Source of the DNA: Symsagittifera roscoffensis
Lineage: Eukaryota > Xenacoelomorpha > Acoela > Convolutidae
DNA length: 64,000 nucleotides
Reading direction: 5' to 3'
Assembly (NCBI RefSeq): GCF_963678635.1
Contig: NC_087068.1
Location: forward strand, 40,757,649-40,821,648
Both the position numbers and the translations under genes were made by a program. Positions 57,301 to 64,000 of the stretch are shown here, in pieces; position 1 is the first letter of the stretch; every line of letters starts with the position of its first letter. The notes below the pieces were generated by a model. It did not search any database. It saw only the letters and a list, made by a program, of their open reading frames with translations, and was not told the DNA's origin.

Positions 57301-60300
57301 TCGTTTTTAAGGAGAAAATTTAATGTTTGTTCACGTGAAGTTTGATTTTTTGCGATTTGACTTTTGATTTCATTTTAATTGCAATTCAGAATGCCCAGCG
57401 GAATAAAATTTCCTTTTTCGATCCATGATTCTCATATTGGTTAAATTTAAGCAAAAAGAATTATAACTTGTTGTTGTAATTCAAGTTTCGTATCAAAACA
57501 TTTCTGCTCAAATTGGGTTAATTTTATCAAAGAAGTGTCAAGGATAAATTGACTTTGAAATTCCAAGAGGTTTGAGGCCATATATTTTTTTTGTTTGAAA
57601 TTCGAAAGTCGACGTTTTTCCATTAAACAAGTCAAATTTTTTTCTTTGTTTTTTGTGTTCATTGACTCTTTTACTACTGCCTGTTAGTTATGTTATAAAA
57701 AACGAGTGATGTATCATTTTGAAGCCCTGACAGTCGCGTTTAGAATTACTTGTAAAATTTTTTAAAATGTTTTGAGAAAGATGGAGAAAAAACGGGTATC
57801 TAGTTTTTTAGGCTAATTTCGAGCAAGTAAAGTAATTCAGTAGAGAGGGTTAAGCATGTAGTAAGATTTGAAATTTGTTTAAGCTCAAATCAGCAGTTTT
57901 TGAAGTTTTTTTTGCTCTTTCCCAGCGTAAAATTTTTTTAAAAACTTCAAATTGACACTTTTGTTATGAATTTTGACAACGATTGTAGCTTACTGAAGCC
58001 ATTAATAGTTTTTCAAGTTTACATTTTGTCTCTCATTCCTACCCACTGAAAAACAGAAGTTTAGACAAATTTTTTTTGATGATTACTGTAGCTGCAATCT
58101 TCTATGCTATTTGCTCAGTAACCGGCTATCCTTTATTATGAGTCGGTAAACGTAGTGAAGTTTTTTTATAGGTCGAGTTCTTTTCGTTTTGTTTTGCAAA
58201 AATTTATTCACGCCAAATTCGATCTTTTGCGGTTTGACTTTTGATTTTTTTAGTCCAATTCAGACTGTCCAGCGGATTAAAACTTTCTGTTCATGATCTA
58301 GGATTTTCAAATTGGTTTCTTTAAGCGAAAAAAAATCAATTATAAATTTTTGTATTTTCAAGAGTTTTTATGCCGACCATTTTTTTCTTCGAACTTTGAA
58401 AGTTGATTTTTTTTAACATTTCACTCATTTTCGTTTTGGTTTCCTTGCGTTTCATGACACTTTTCTAAATGCCTGTTGGCAATGTTTTTGGTTTAATATT
58501 TTTTTCAAAAGTATGAAAGATCCAAAATATCTAGATAACTTATCGCGTTTATGCGGTTGATAACCAAGAAGCACAGACTATTATTCCGAAGTTATGATCC
58601 CGACTCTTCACTGATGCATGGTGTTTTTTGCGTAATTTGGTTTTTCAAGGAAAATTGTAAAGGTAGTCAGGATACGATTTTGATATCCTTTTAATCTTAA
58701 TTCGAAACGAATTTTTATAAATCTTTCTACGTGTCCAGAAAAAATATTGTCCTTTTTTTCGCGAAATTAGCGAGCGGAAAGTTTTGCCAAAACTTTTATT
58801 CTTAGGACGAACTCTATTTCAAGGTGCAGAATATGTCTAGCTAAGTTTTTAAATGTCAGTAAACGAATATGAGACCTATATGAAGGTCTTTTTGATTTTT
58901 TTTAGGTAGTGAATGAATTATACAGGTCGTGATTGTTTTTTTTTCTGTTTGATTTTTCGCGTTGAACTTCTGATTTTTGTTAGAAAGTTCCATTCAAACT
59001 AATTTGCTGAAAAGTAGAGAAAATCACCCCTAAAAACAAAGTTCAAATGGCGCAAAAAACGTAATGATTTTTAATATTAAAAATATACTTGTAAAAATAT
59101 ACTTGTTATATAAAAACATCTATTGGCCAGCGTCGGTCAACACGATGGCCGTGCGTTCGAATCTCATTTAGGTCACGGTTGGAGGGATTCCAGTGTCATC
59201 CGTATTCTCAAGGTGGGACCGGCTGCGGTAAAATGGATGACATCCCCCCCCCCCCCCCCACCTTAGTTGATCCTGCATTCAGTAGGACCGGGGGCAATAA
59301 AAAATCTATTGACTGTTTTTTTCCAATTGGGTTTGATTTTCAGCTTTTTGAAACTTTTCCTTCTGTCTGTTGTTGGGTATGTTTATCTTCTGCAGCTTTG
59401 TTAACCTATAAATGATATATATTTGATAAAATGCCGAAGTTTTTTTTTCAAAAACAAATTTTTGCATTAGTTTTTCGTAAAGATACCTGCGTTGTAAACA
59501 TGAAGCGCTATTTGCAAAGTGACCGCCTGTTGTTCTTGTTGAAAATGTTGTCGACCAAATTGATTTTCTGAGCTCTCCCAAATCACTCTGAAGACACTAT
59601 TTTGACCAAATTTTCTGCGCAGCAGCCAATTTTTTCAAAAAACAGGCCAAAAAAGGCGTTTTTATGTACTTTTGGAAACTTTCGACCCGAAATTGCGTTT
59701 TTTCGGCCCCTCAAAATAAGAATATACTGGCGCGTGTAGAAAAATTTTAAGGTCAAGCAGCCAAAAACGGATATCTCAAAATAGTACAAAGGGGGACCAT
59801 TTGGGTCGGCAGGGGGTCGAATCCCTGATGGGAAAGGGCTTCCGCCACAACCCCCTTAAATCCGCAACTGTGAAAATGTTTTGATAATGGGATACTTGGA
59901 ATTATTATTAAAGTAACTCAAATTCGGAACAGAAATGACTCAAAAACCTCAGATCAAAAATTGCCATGATTTAAACGGTCTCCATATGGTACAGTTTTCA
60001 CTGCAATCAGTCTTTTGTGTTAAAGTCAGTGGAGGTGAGCCATCATTTGCAACATGCAAGTTTCGTGCATGAACCTAGTTATGGCACTAAGATAAGTAAC
60101 TATTGTAATTCCCTATGTTAATTGGAACAAATGCTATTGACTGCGTCCTCAGAAATCTTATGGTAGGTTCAACCATGGTTGATCGACTTCTTGTCAGACT
60201 TATTAGCTGTTGGAAATCGTTGCAATTGTTTATCCATGTTTTTCAGATTCCTCGCGCTGACTGGTTCTCAGAAATATACAACGAAACTCTCGCACAGCTA

Positions 60301-63300
60301 GTGACATCCCTATCTCAACAAATCATGGATAGAAACGGCGCTCTATTCAAGGAAACCTTCGTTGCTAATCGTAGTCTCGCTTTCTTTTTGAAGAACCTTC
60401 TATCAGTTATGGACAGAGGAAAGGTCTTTGATTTGATCAAAATTTACTGGACTAAATTCGGAAATCTGAATTTAGCCGACGGAAAAGGAGTTGTGAAGTT
60501 GCGAGTAGAATTTCTCAGTATAGTGTGCACTCACGAGCATTTTGTGGCACTGAGTTTGCCTGTGATTGCGAGGAACAAGCACTTCGGCACCGTTTGGACA
60601 AAAGGTAATTTGAACCATAATTCAACGATTATCCTCGTTTAGTTTTGTAGAAAAAGAAATCTTTTTTATTAATTGTTTTTGGAACTTCCATGATCTTTTG
60701 AGGTTCTTGTGACAAGAAGGGTAAGAAGTTTTGCGTTTCGCTTTTAATTTTTTTTGTAATTGTATTTAAATTTCAGCACTTTTGCTTGGTTTGAAACCAT
60801 AAAAAATGATGCTCAATTGGTGCTAATCTGTGGCTTGGTTGATTTCCCAAACGCTAATTGCCTTGGTACACAACTGATGCCTAGTATCAATTTACGGTTT
60901 CGCTTTTTTTCAACCCAAGTCGGATATAAAGGTGCTCATTATTTGGTGGCACCTTAGCTTTTTGTTTTGGTGGCACCTTTGCATTTTTGTATAAGGTTAA
61001 ATTTTGTTTCACCGCGTTTTATTTTTGTAGCTGGTTTAATGTTGCCTAACTCCTGCTTTATAAAAACAGGTATTAACAAAATGTACGGGATTTTTAGACG
61101 CTTATGAAAGTATATGCATTTATTGCAAAGTTTTAAAATTTTCTTTTTAACCGATTTAAAAAAAACTTGTTGCAATGGAGAATGGCTACCTGTGTGCCTT
61201 GATATGCCGCTAAGCTCTTTTTTTTTCACCGGAAGTTCTGTGAATTTTAAATCGGTGAATATCTGAGCCGTTTTTGTGGATTGTTTTCGTTTTCTCGAAA
61301 ACTACCATGACTAATCTGATATTAATGGTTCAATCAAAAGAGTGTGTGCTGGGTATCTCCCCTGAATAAGCTGTTACGCCCTAGTTATGGCAGAAAAAGT
61401 TTTGGCCTTGAATTTTGATAGTTTTTTTTGGAAACTTTCCAGATCTGAGGCTAAGGGTTTAAAAGAAAGAAAAATTTTTGTGAGTCTTCGCTGCACAACT
61501 GGTAATGTCCTAATTGTTTGATTGAAAAAGTTGTCGCCTCAAATTTTTTTTTAACAATTTTTGATTTGGAGTTTTGCTCTTGCTTCGGAATTATTTGAGT
61601 TTTATCGAAAACTACCCTGCCAAATCTGAGATAAATGCTTTAATCGGAAAAACGGAGTAGTAATTTTTAAACTGCATGAGCAGCCACACCCTAATTTTTG
61701 TTGAAAATTAGTTCTCTGGACTTAGAAAAATGAAATGTAGACAGTTTTTCGGAGAATTTTGTCGAAAACTACCCTGCCTAATAGGACAAAAAGGGTTCAG
61801 TCAAAAGAACAGTTGCTAGAAAAATTTTCTGTTTAGCGGCTGCGCCATAGTTTTTGCAGAAAAGCAATGTTAAATTTAAACAAAGTTCATGTTTCGTAAT
61901 TCTAACAATTTTTTCCTCACTTTTCTCGACAATTACTCTGCCAAATCTAAGATCAAATATCAAGTGTTCAACCGAAAGAACTTGTGCTCGGAAATTTTTC
62001 TTCATAGCGACTACGACCTAATTTTTGTAGAAGAGCAATGTTGGACTTAGCAAAATTTTGTTCGTATGGAAATTTTTTCGATTTTCTTGAAAATCACGCT
62101 GTCAAATCTGAGAATTTGGGATTAATTGGAAGAACAAGCCGTAAAAGTATTTGCTACAGAAGCGGATTTTTCTGATTTTGGCAAGGAGTTTGCCAAGGAC
62201 TTCAGAAATATTTGACCGATTGGCCCTTTTTTTGAACTTGTTCAGTTTCCCAAAAATGACCGTGCCAATATTGAAAAAAAAAGAAATTAATTAAATGGAG
62301 AGGTCATCTCCTTTGCAGAAGCGTGTTCTCCTTACATTTTTAAAAAGTACATTTTTAAAAGTATTATCAAAAAGGGAACCCCAGGTTTAGCTGGGTTCCT
62401 AGTGTTAAACTATTGTTAGGCGGACATGGTGCAGATGCTGGGTCGTGTGATTTTTAATCTCCAGTTTGGAGGTTCGAATGCGGCAAATCAGACTTTAAAT
62501 AAGTTTCACCTGTTGCTTTTTGACTTTTTCTCGCTTGTGTGCAAAGTGCAGCTTTGCTTCTGAAAAAATCAAATCAATTAAATTATCTATTCCATCAAAA
62601 AATTTTCTGATTTTAGTTTGCTCGTTATAATTATTAAAAGCTTCATTATTTTCTAGATTTCAATCGGGAGTTCACGTTGAATGAGGAGTTCTTTGGCAAG
62701 CATTTCCTATCTGCATTGGCTTTGGGCGAAGTGAGTTTTGACTTCAACGATGTGCCCAAAATAAGGAGTGGTGCCATCTGTCTGCTGAGAAATATCCTCG
62801 CGAAGCTCTCGGCTGACACCCGATATTCAAATGAGGTTTGTATTCAAGGTCACTCATAAGGTTTCGGACATTGCGGTTTCTTGTTTTTTTGCCTTATTGT
62901 ACCAAATTCGGTGCCTTATTGTACTGAAAATGGCTGTTATTTAAAACTTATCAGTAGCCTTAAATTTCAAATGGCACAAAGAACAGTTTTTACCTAATTA
63001 TAGCTTACGAAACAAAACAGTCTTCAAAAATAATGATATCTCTATTTGAGATAACCCTAAAATGTGAACGCTGAAAACTAATTCAGGAGTTTTGTACGCC
63101 ATTGAATTGAAATCAACAGCGTTCTGCTTGTTTGTACAGTTTCTACCTTTTCTGACTGTAGGCCATGTTCTTAATTTGAAGCACGTTTTCAATTGGAGTC
63201 CTTCTTGACATTTGGTCAACCTCTATGTTTGATTTATTTTTCAGCACAACCAGACAATTGTGACATCATTATTTGTCCCTCTCTTCGGAATTGTGGTCCA

Positions 63301-64000
63301 AAACGTGAACAGACTAAACTTCAGCGGCAACACTTTGCTTCTACATCCATCTTCTCACCGACCACTGTCCAGGTCAATCTCAACCGAGAGCATCTCGGAA
63401 CTAGTTCACGGCAACTCGGAACATCCGGTTCAAAAGCAATCATCAGTCGCGTTCTCACCTGTGGAATATTCTGGGAGCAGAAAGTCATCCAGTTCCACAG
63501 TTAGGTTTGATACGCTGGATAGTCAGGAGATCCGCAACTTGCTTCTGGCGTTTTTGCACGTGTTGAAATATTGTAATGTGGACATTCTTAGCAATTGGTG
63601 GGACTACAGTAGTGATGAACAGCAATATGGATTCCTGAGTGCGTTGAAAATATGTCTGGATTGTTTCCAGTACAATCCCAACAAGTAAGTCAAACTAAAC
63701 TGTCTTGTGTAAAAAAAACTCGAGTGTAAGCGAGTAGAAATTTAAGCCAGTATACCATCAGCTGGAAGTTGAATCATTCAAGTTGAAACATTCAAGTTCT
63801 TTGATATAGGTCTCGATGGTTTTTTTAATTTTAGTTTTCAGGAAAGGTCTTTAAATGTTCTGATAACTTCAGAAGTTCATGAAACATATTAATGCACTTA
63901 GTTTCGAAAGTGGATTTTAATTTTGAAATTTCTAAGCGTAACAAAAAAGTTCCCCATTGATCCACTTTTCTTAAATTGGGTTAATGTTGTGAATAAAGTG
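34970..64000 (+). CDS. DOCK-D/zizimin-family guanine nucleotide exchange factor, 5' part (15 exons), runs off the right edge
   Basis: Exons: 34970-35062, 35797-35919, 36666-36758, 42102-42305, 42527-42610, 42789-42923, 43318-43507, 47174-47360, 47922-48177, 48923-50623, 50901-51083, 53924-54136, 60247-60604, 62657-62835 and 63245-63684. All phases close, giving about 1479 codons. Order: N-terminal region, PH (about residues 176-295), linker, DHR-1/C2 (about 725-905) and helical region. Human DOCK9/11 are about 2070 residues, so DHR-2, the catalytic GEF domain, lies beyond the window. A PH domain near the N-terminus marks the DOCK-D subfamily, which activates Cdc42 and Rac (family knowledge). 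The start MERKFVKSRKAQKAAELR resembles MAEVRKFTKRL..AAELR, so ATG 34970 is preferred. The frame is open back to a possible acceptor at 34946-34947, suggesting an upstream non-coding exon. Which of DOCK9, 10 or 11 it corresponds to cannot be told; it is probably the single invertebrate orthologue. Confidence 0.94.
35074..35580 (+). repeat. R1 repeat with a long internal palindrome in DOCK intron 1
   Basis: Starts AAGAGTCAATAAGCATAG. The 3' part contains 35372-35415 (GGCCAACAGGCAATTGGAAA...) and its near-perfect inverse at 35532-35575, separated by about 116 bp. It looks like two R1 3' ends facing each other. Confidence 0.7.
35920..36665. other. DOCK intron 2
   Basis: A 13-nt C run at 36005-36017. 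No repeat family or exon recognised in the rest. Confidence 0.5.
36759..42101. other. DOCK intron 3, repeat-rich
   Basis: R1 pieces near 37600-37750, 37860-38165, 40087-40475 and 40591-41335. A stem-loop family element has its start near 38807 (ACTTACGAGAGTGAGTGTCTTG), a tRNA-like stretch near 38907-38985 and a 3' stem-loop at 39819-39835. A CTGGGCCCCTAG motif at 39670 matches 28868. 41340-42090 shows nothing clear. Confidence 0.5.
40591..41335 (+). repeat. R1 repeats in DOCK intron 3
   Basis: Start AAGAGTCATGGGCGTAGTGG at 40591. The interior modules appear twice (about 40800 and 41080, GACTTCTAGTTTCGAAA), so one R1 is inserted in or fused to another. Ends GCGTTCATTACTCTTTTCCAA near 41292. 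Confidence 0.6.
42527..43507 (+). CDS. DOCK exons 5-7: pleckstrin homology domain
   Basis: IVKQGYLWKTPFN opens the domain. NSFKKRFFALKQIQDGSFNL, then DYWKDEKKEVHKG, matches the family RSFKRRFFHLIQLGDGSYNLNFYKDEK. The last strand and helix read RQILQVATESEAEQEEWASV, with the invariant Trp at about residue 284. PH domains bind phosphoinositides; in zizimins this domain helps membrane recruitment (family knowledge). Confidence 0.94.
43508..47173. other. DOCK intron 7
   Basis: R1 start at 43739-44040 (3' truncated), stem-loop family body at 44350-44790 and two diverged copies of one ~400-bp sequence at about 45030-45440 and 45540-45900 (ACTTTCGAAGAAAACGGAAT against ACTTTCGTAACGAAAGTAAC; TTTGGGGTTTGAAAATTGCC against TATGGGGATTTGAAAATTGCC). 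A stem-loop lies at 46018-46034 and a 15-bp tandem array at 46747-46832. Confidence 0.55.
46747..46832. repeat. 15-bp tandem repeat, about 5.8 copies
   Basis: Unit GAGTCATGAAATATT, with the later copies changed to GAGTCGTGAAAAATT. Confidence 0.85.
47174..48177 (+). CDS. DOCK exons 8-9: linker between PH and DHR-1
   Basis: Exon 8 encodes an Asp/Ser-rich stretch (DDESYNSDVSDVSDVNQQQ). Exon 9 encodes YCKETDRSVAEARKKDRLSL, then FSIYTDLDAEEQ, matching the family YLPELAKSAREAEIKLKSES followed by RVKLFYLDPDAQ. The Arg codon is split AG/G over the junction. A CAG-type transposon piece begins about 40 bp after exon 8. Confidence 0.88.
47405..47620 (-). mobile_element. CAG-ended transposon piece next to DOCK exon 8
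   Basis: On the - strand it begins CAGGGGCGGAACTAGGGTTT near 47617 and carries GAGCTCTCCCAAATCACTAT, shared with copies at 14932-15318 and 59545-59875. It lies only about 45 bp downstream of the exon 8 donor. Confidence 0.6.
48178..48922. other. DOCK intron 9
   Basis: AT-rich sequence. CGATCGCTTTGCTCGCTCG near 48560 is mildly GC-rich. No known repeat family or exon seen. Confidence 0.5.
48923..50623 (+). CDS. DOCK exon 10: 1701-nt exon with DHR-1 (C2-like) domain
   Basis: MEPFFTVISLHNVNSGLKIS at its start matches the family VEPFFVTLSLFDIKYNRKIS; it is internal, not a start. VYVRIEKVLQGAITSSFDVY and FRTPFCWAAVPV follow. The DHR-1 core has FDSQKVFAKARNIACNVKFF, SIAHHNTNPDYQDEIKIELP and HHILFTFYHVSCD, then VGYAWISLG. 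DHR-1 binds PtdIns(3,4,5)P3 or other phospholipids in the family. The single long exon is unusual against neighbours of 84-440 nt and may reflect loss of internal introns. Confidence 0.95.
50901..54136 (+). CDS. DOCK exons 11-12: helical region after DHR-1
   Basis: Exon 11: AELVAYLPIIVNKVLDLITK, compare the family HVMIAFLPTILNQLFRVLTR. Exon 12: NLLYFTWVFFDIVVKSMAQT, compare KLLRYSWFFFDVLIKSMAQH. Between them lies a 2.8 kb intron made of repeats. Confidence 0.93.
51322..51620 (+). repeat. Stem-loop family element, 5' part
   Basis: TTACACTTGCGAACTGTACT start, GGTGCCTTTTTTGGGGCACC and AATGAACCGAAAAAAAGTTA inside. The 3' part with the tRNA-like box and stem-loop seems to lie at 53590-53822, so the TTTA tract and the 76-bp array sit inside or between two copies. 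Confidence 0.55.
51735..52345. repeat. TTTA-rich low-complexity tract with a ~300-bp duplication
   Basis: Imperfect (TTTA)n and TTTG-rich sequence. About 125 bp from 51900 (ATTCTTTCTTTCATTTAGTT...ATTATGGGTCTGTTTGTTTG) recurs from about 52204. Open frames here are an artefact of T-rich repeats. Confidence 0.85.
52610..53500. repeat. 76-bp minisatellite, about 11-12 copies
   Basis: The unit includes GTGTATACATGTGTTAGTAC, then GATTTTTAGTTCTAGAACTG and TTATTTCA(G/T)G(C/A)TCTTTGTC. The marker GTATACATG falls near 52772, 52847, 52923, 52999, 53075, 53150, 53227, 53303, 53379 and 53455, a spacing of 75-77 bp. Two unit types (CAGGCTCTT and CATGATCTT) alternate in blocks. Confidence 0.92.
53590..53822 (+). 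repeat. Stem-loop family element, 3' part with tRNA-like region
   Basis: TGGTTAGTGCGTGAGACCCA and GATTCGAATCC resemble tRNA D-arm and T-arm sequence. CTCGCAAGTG then runs into the perfect stem-loop GCGAAGCGCAGCTTCGC at 53806-53822, 100 bp before DOCK exon 12. Confidence 0.65.
54700..55015 (+). repeat. tRNA-related repeat, third copy
   Basis: AGGCAATGCTAAGGATATTA, box A-like TAGCGTAGAGG at 54786-54796 and box B GGTTCGAACC at 54828-54837, the least decayed copy of the unit at 7571-8231. It ends CCCAGTAGTGTTGTCGGTCA without a stem-loop. Confidence 0.7.
55585..55645 (+). repeat. tRNA-like region of a dispersed element
   Basis: TTCGGCCTAGAGATAACGAA and GGTTCGAACC at 55629-55638 give box A and box B-like motifs. 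The flanks do not form an acceptor stem, so it is not a tRNA gene. Diverged relatives are near 17380-17450 and 32620-32690. Confidence 0.5.
56347..56534. repeat. Crossed inverted repeats A-B-A'-B'
   Basis: A (56347-56364, GGCTTAGAGGGTATTTTC) is inverted at 56448-56465. B (56365-56433, ACAATGAATCAATTTGAAAC...) is inverted with few changes at 56466-56534. The two pairs overlap, so both stems cannot form as simple nested hairpins. Confidence 0.85.
56640..58490. repeat. Tandem composite units of about 0.8-0.9 kb (R1 plus spacer)
   Basis: R1 ends occur at about 56785, 57655 and 58446 and R1 starts at 57253 and 58137 (884 bp apart). The spacers at 56830-57240 and 57700-58130 match each other (CGAGCAAGTAAAG.GATT.AGTAGAGAG) and both end GCTCAGTAACCGGCTATCC. 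Confidence 0.7.
59545..59875. mobile_element. CAG-ended transposon copy
   Basis: GTCGACCAAATTGATTTT, GAGCTCTCCCAAATCACT, GGATATCTCAAAATAGTACA and GGGGGACCATTTGGGTCGG in the same order as 14932-15318, ending CCCCCTTAAATCCGCAACTG. Confidence 0.65.
60247..63684 (+). CDS. DOCK exons 13-15: helical region, last exons in the window
   Basis: Exon 13: NRSLAFFLKNLLSVMDRGKV (family: NHSLAVFIKRCFTFMDRGFV) and VEFLSIVCTHEHFVALSLPV (family: [20 protein letters not shown]). Exon 14: EEFFGKHFLSALALGEVSFD and RSGAICLLRNILAKLS. Exon 15: FVPLFGIVVQNVNRLNF, a Ser-rich loop, then LDSQEIRNLLLAFLHVLKYC and ALKICLDCFQYNPN. The exon ends at a GTAAGT donor at 63685, leaving two bases of a split codon, so the gene continues. 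Confidence 0.93.
61290..62290 (+). repeat. Diverged tandem array of ~165-bp monomers
   Basis: The motif TTTTCTCGAAAACTACCCTG, followed by CCAAATCTGAGAT, appears near 61290, 61597, 61758, 61922, 62082 and 62251, spaced 160-169 bp except for a weak copy near 61435. Each is followed by AAAAGAAC...GTGCT and a CCTAATTTTTG(C/T)AGAAAA segment. Confidence 0.75.
62541..62557 (+). repeat. 3' stem-loop of a stem-loop family element
   Basis: GCAAAGTGCAGCTTTGC, preceded by a tRNA-like box B (62471) and followed by TTCTG, in DOCK intron 13 about 100 bp before exon 14. Confidence 0.6.
63685..64000. other. DOCK intron 15, start
   Basis: From about 63800 R1 interior modules appear (ATATAGGTCTCGATGGTTTT, TTTCAGGAAAGGTCTTTAAA, TTTCGAAAGTGGATTTTAAT). 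The copy runs off the edge. Confidence 0.55.

Larger units (their letters stand above)
54137..60246. other. DOCK intron 12, repeat-rich
   Basis: tRNA-related repeat (54700-55015), R1 (55040-55380), tRNA-like box (55585-55645), crossed inverted repeats (56347-56534) and R1/spacer tandem units (about 56640-58490). A C run lies at 59244-59259 and a CAG-ended transposon at 59545-59875. 54240-54600 and 59880-60246 show nothing clear. Confidence 0.55.
60605..62656. other. DOCK intron 13
   Basis: A short stem-loop family body fragment near 60895-60990, the ~165-bp monomer array at 61290-62290, a CCCCAGGTTTAGCTGGG hairpin then CTAG near 62380-62402, a tRNA-like GGTTCGAATG near 62471 and a 3' stem-loop at 62541-62557. 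Confidence 0.55.

Overview
This is a 64 kb piece of a metazoan nuclear genome, most likely a marine or otherwise lightly sampled invertebrate. It is AT-rich. Its genes have long introns with GT-AG borders, a tRNA gene lies inside an intron, and non-coding DNA is packed with non-autonomous repeats. Reading known protein families exon by exon gave three protein-coding genes, all on the + strand. I could not name the phylum; protein divergence from vertebrate homologues is substantial.

Layout. (1) 1657-3072: an intronless gene for a 471-residue protein with the 2'-5'-oligoadenylate synthetase (OAS) fold, whose catalytic aspartates appear to be missing. (2) 3706-26972: a complete 19-exon gene for a BAR-PH-RhoGAP-SH3 protein of the GRAF/oligophrenin family (ARHGAP26/ARHGAP10/OPHN1-like). 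The reconstructed CDS is 3147 nt (1048 codons plus stop). All exon phases close, and one intron appears to use a GC-AG border. (3) 34970 to beyond the right edge: the first 15 coding exons (about 1479 codons) of a DOCK-D/zizimin gene (DOCK9/10/11-like), with the N-terminal region, PH domain, DHR-1 and part of the helical region. The DHR-2 GEF domain must lie downstream. The last two genes encode regulators of Rho-family GTPases (a GAP and a GEF) in tandem, about 8 kb apart.

Other genes and remnants: a tRNA-Leu(UAG) gene in intron 4 of the GRAF-like gene; a decayed BED-finger hAT transposase on the - strand in intron 3; and a probable 3' end of a LINE reverse transcriptase ORF.

Repeats make up much of the rest. 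There is a Tc1-type foldback MITE with TA target sites. A family (R1 here) has inverted ends around AAGAGTCAATGAACG. A diverse set of elements shares one 3' stem-loop (GCGAAGCGCAGCTTCGC) preceded by an inverted sub-terminal motif and often carries a tRNA-like box A/B region; this looks like Helentron-associated or SINE-like elements. Tandem arrays include a 76-bp minisatellite, ~165-bp diverged monomers, a 15-bp array and a TTTA tract. Several large inverted repeats are present, including a crossed A-B-A'-B' arrangement. Exon borders were derived by reading frame, splice consensus and remembered family similarity, not by an alignment program.
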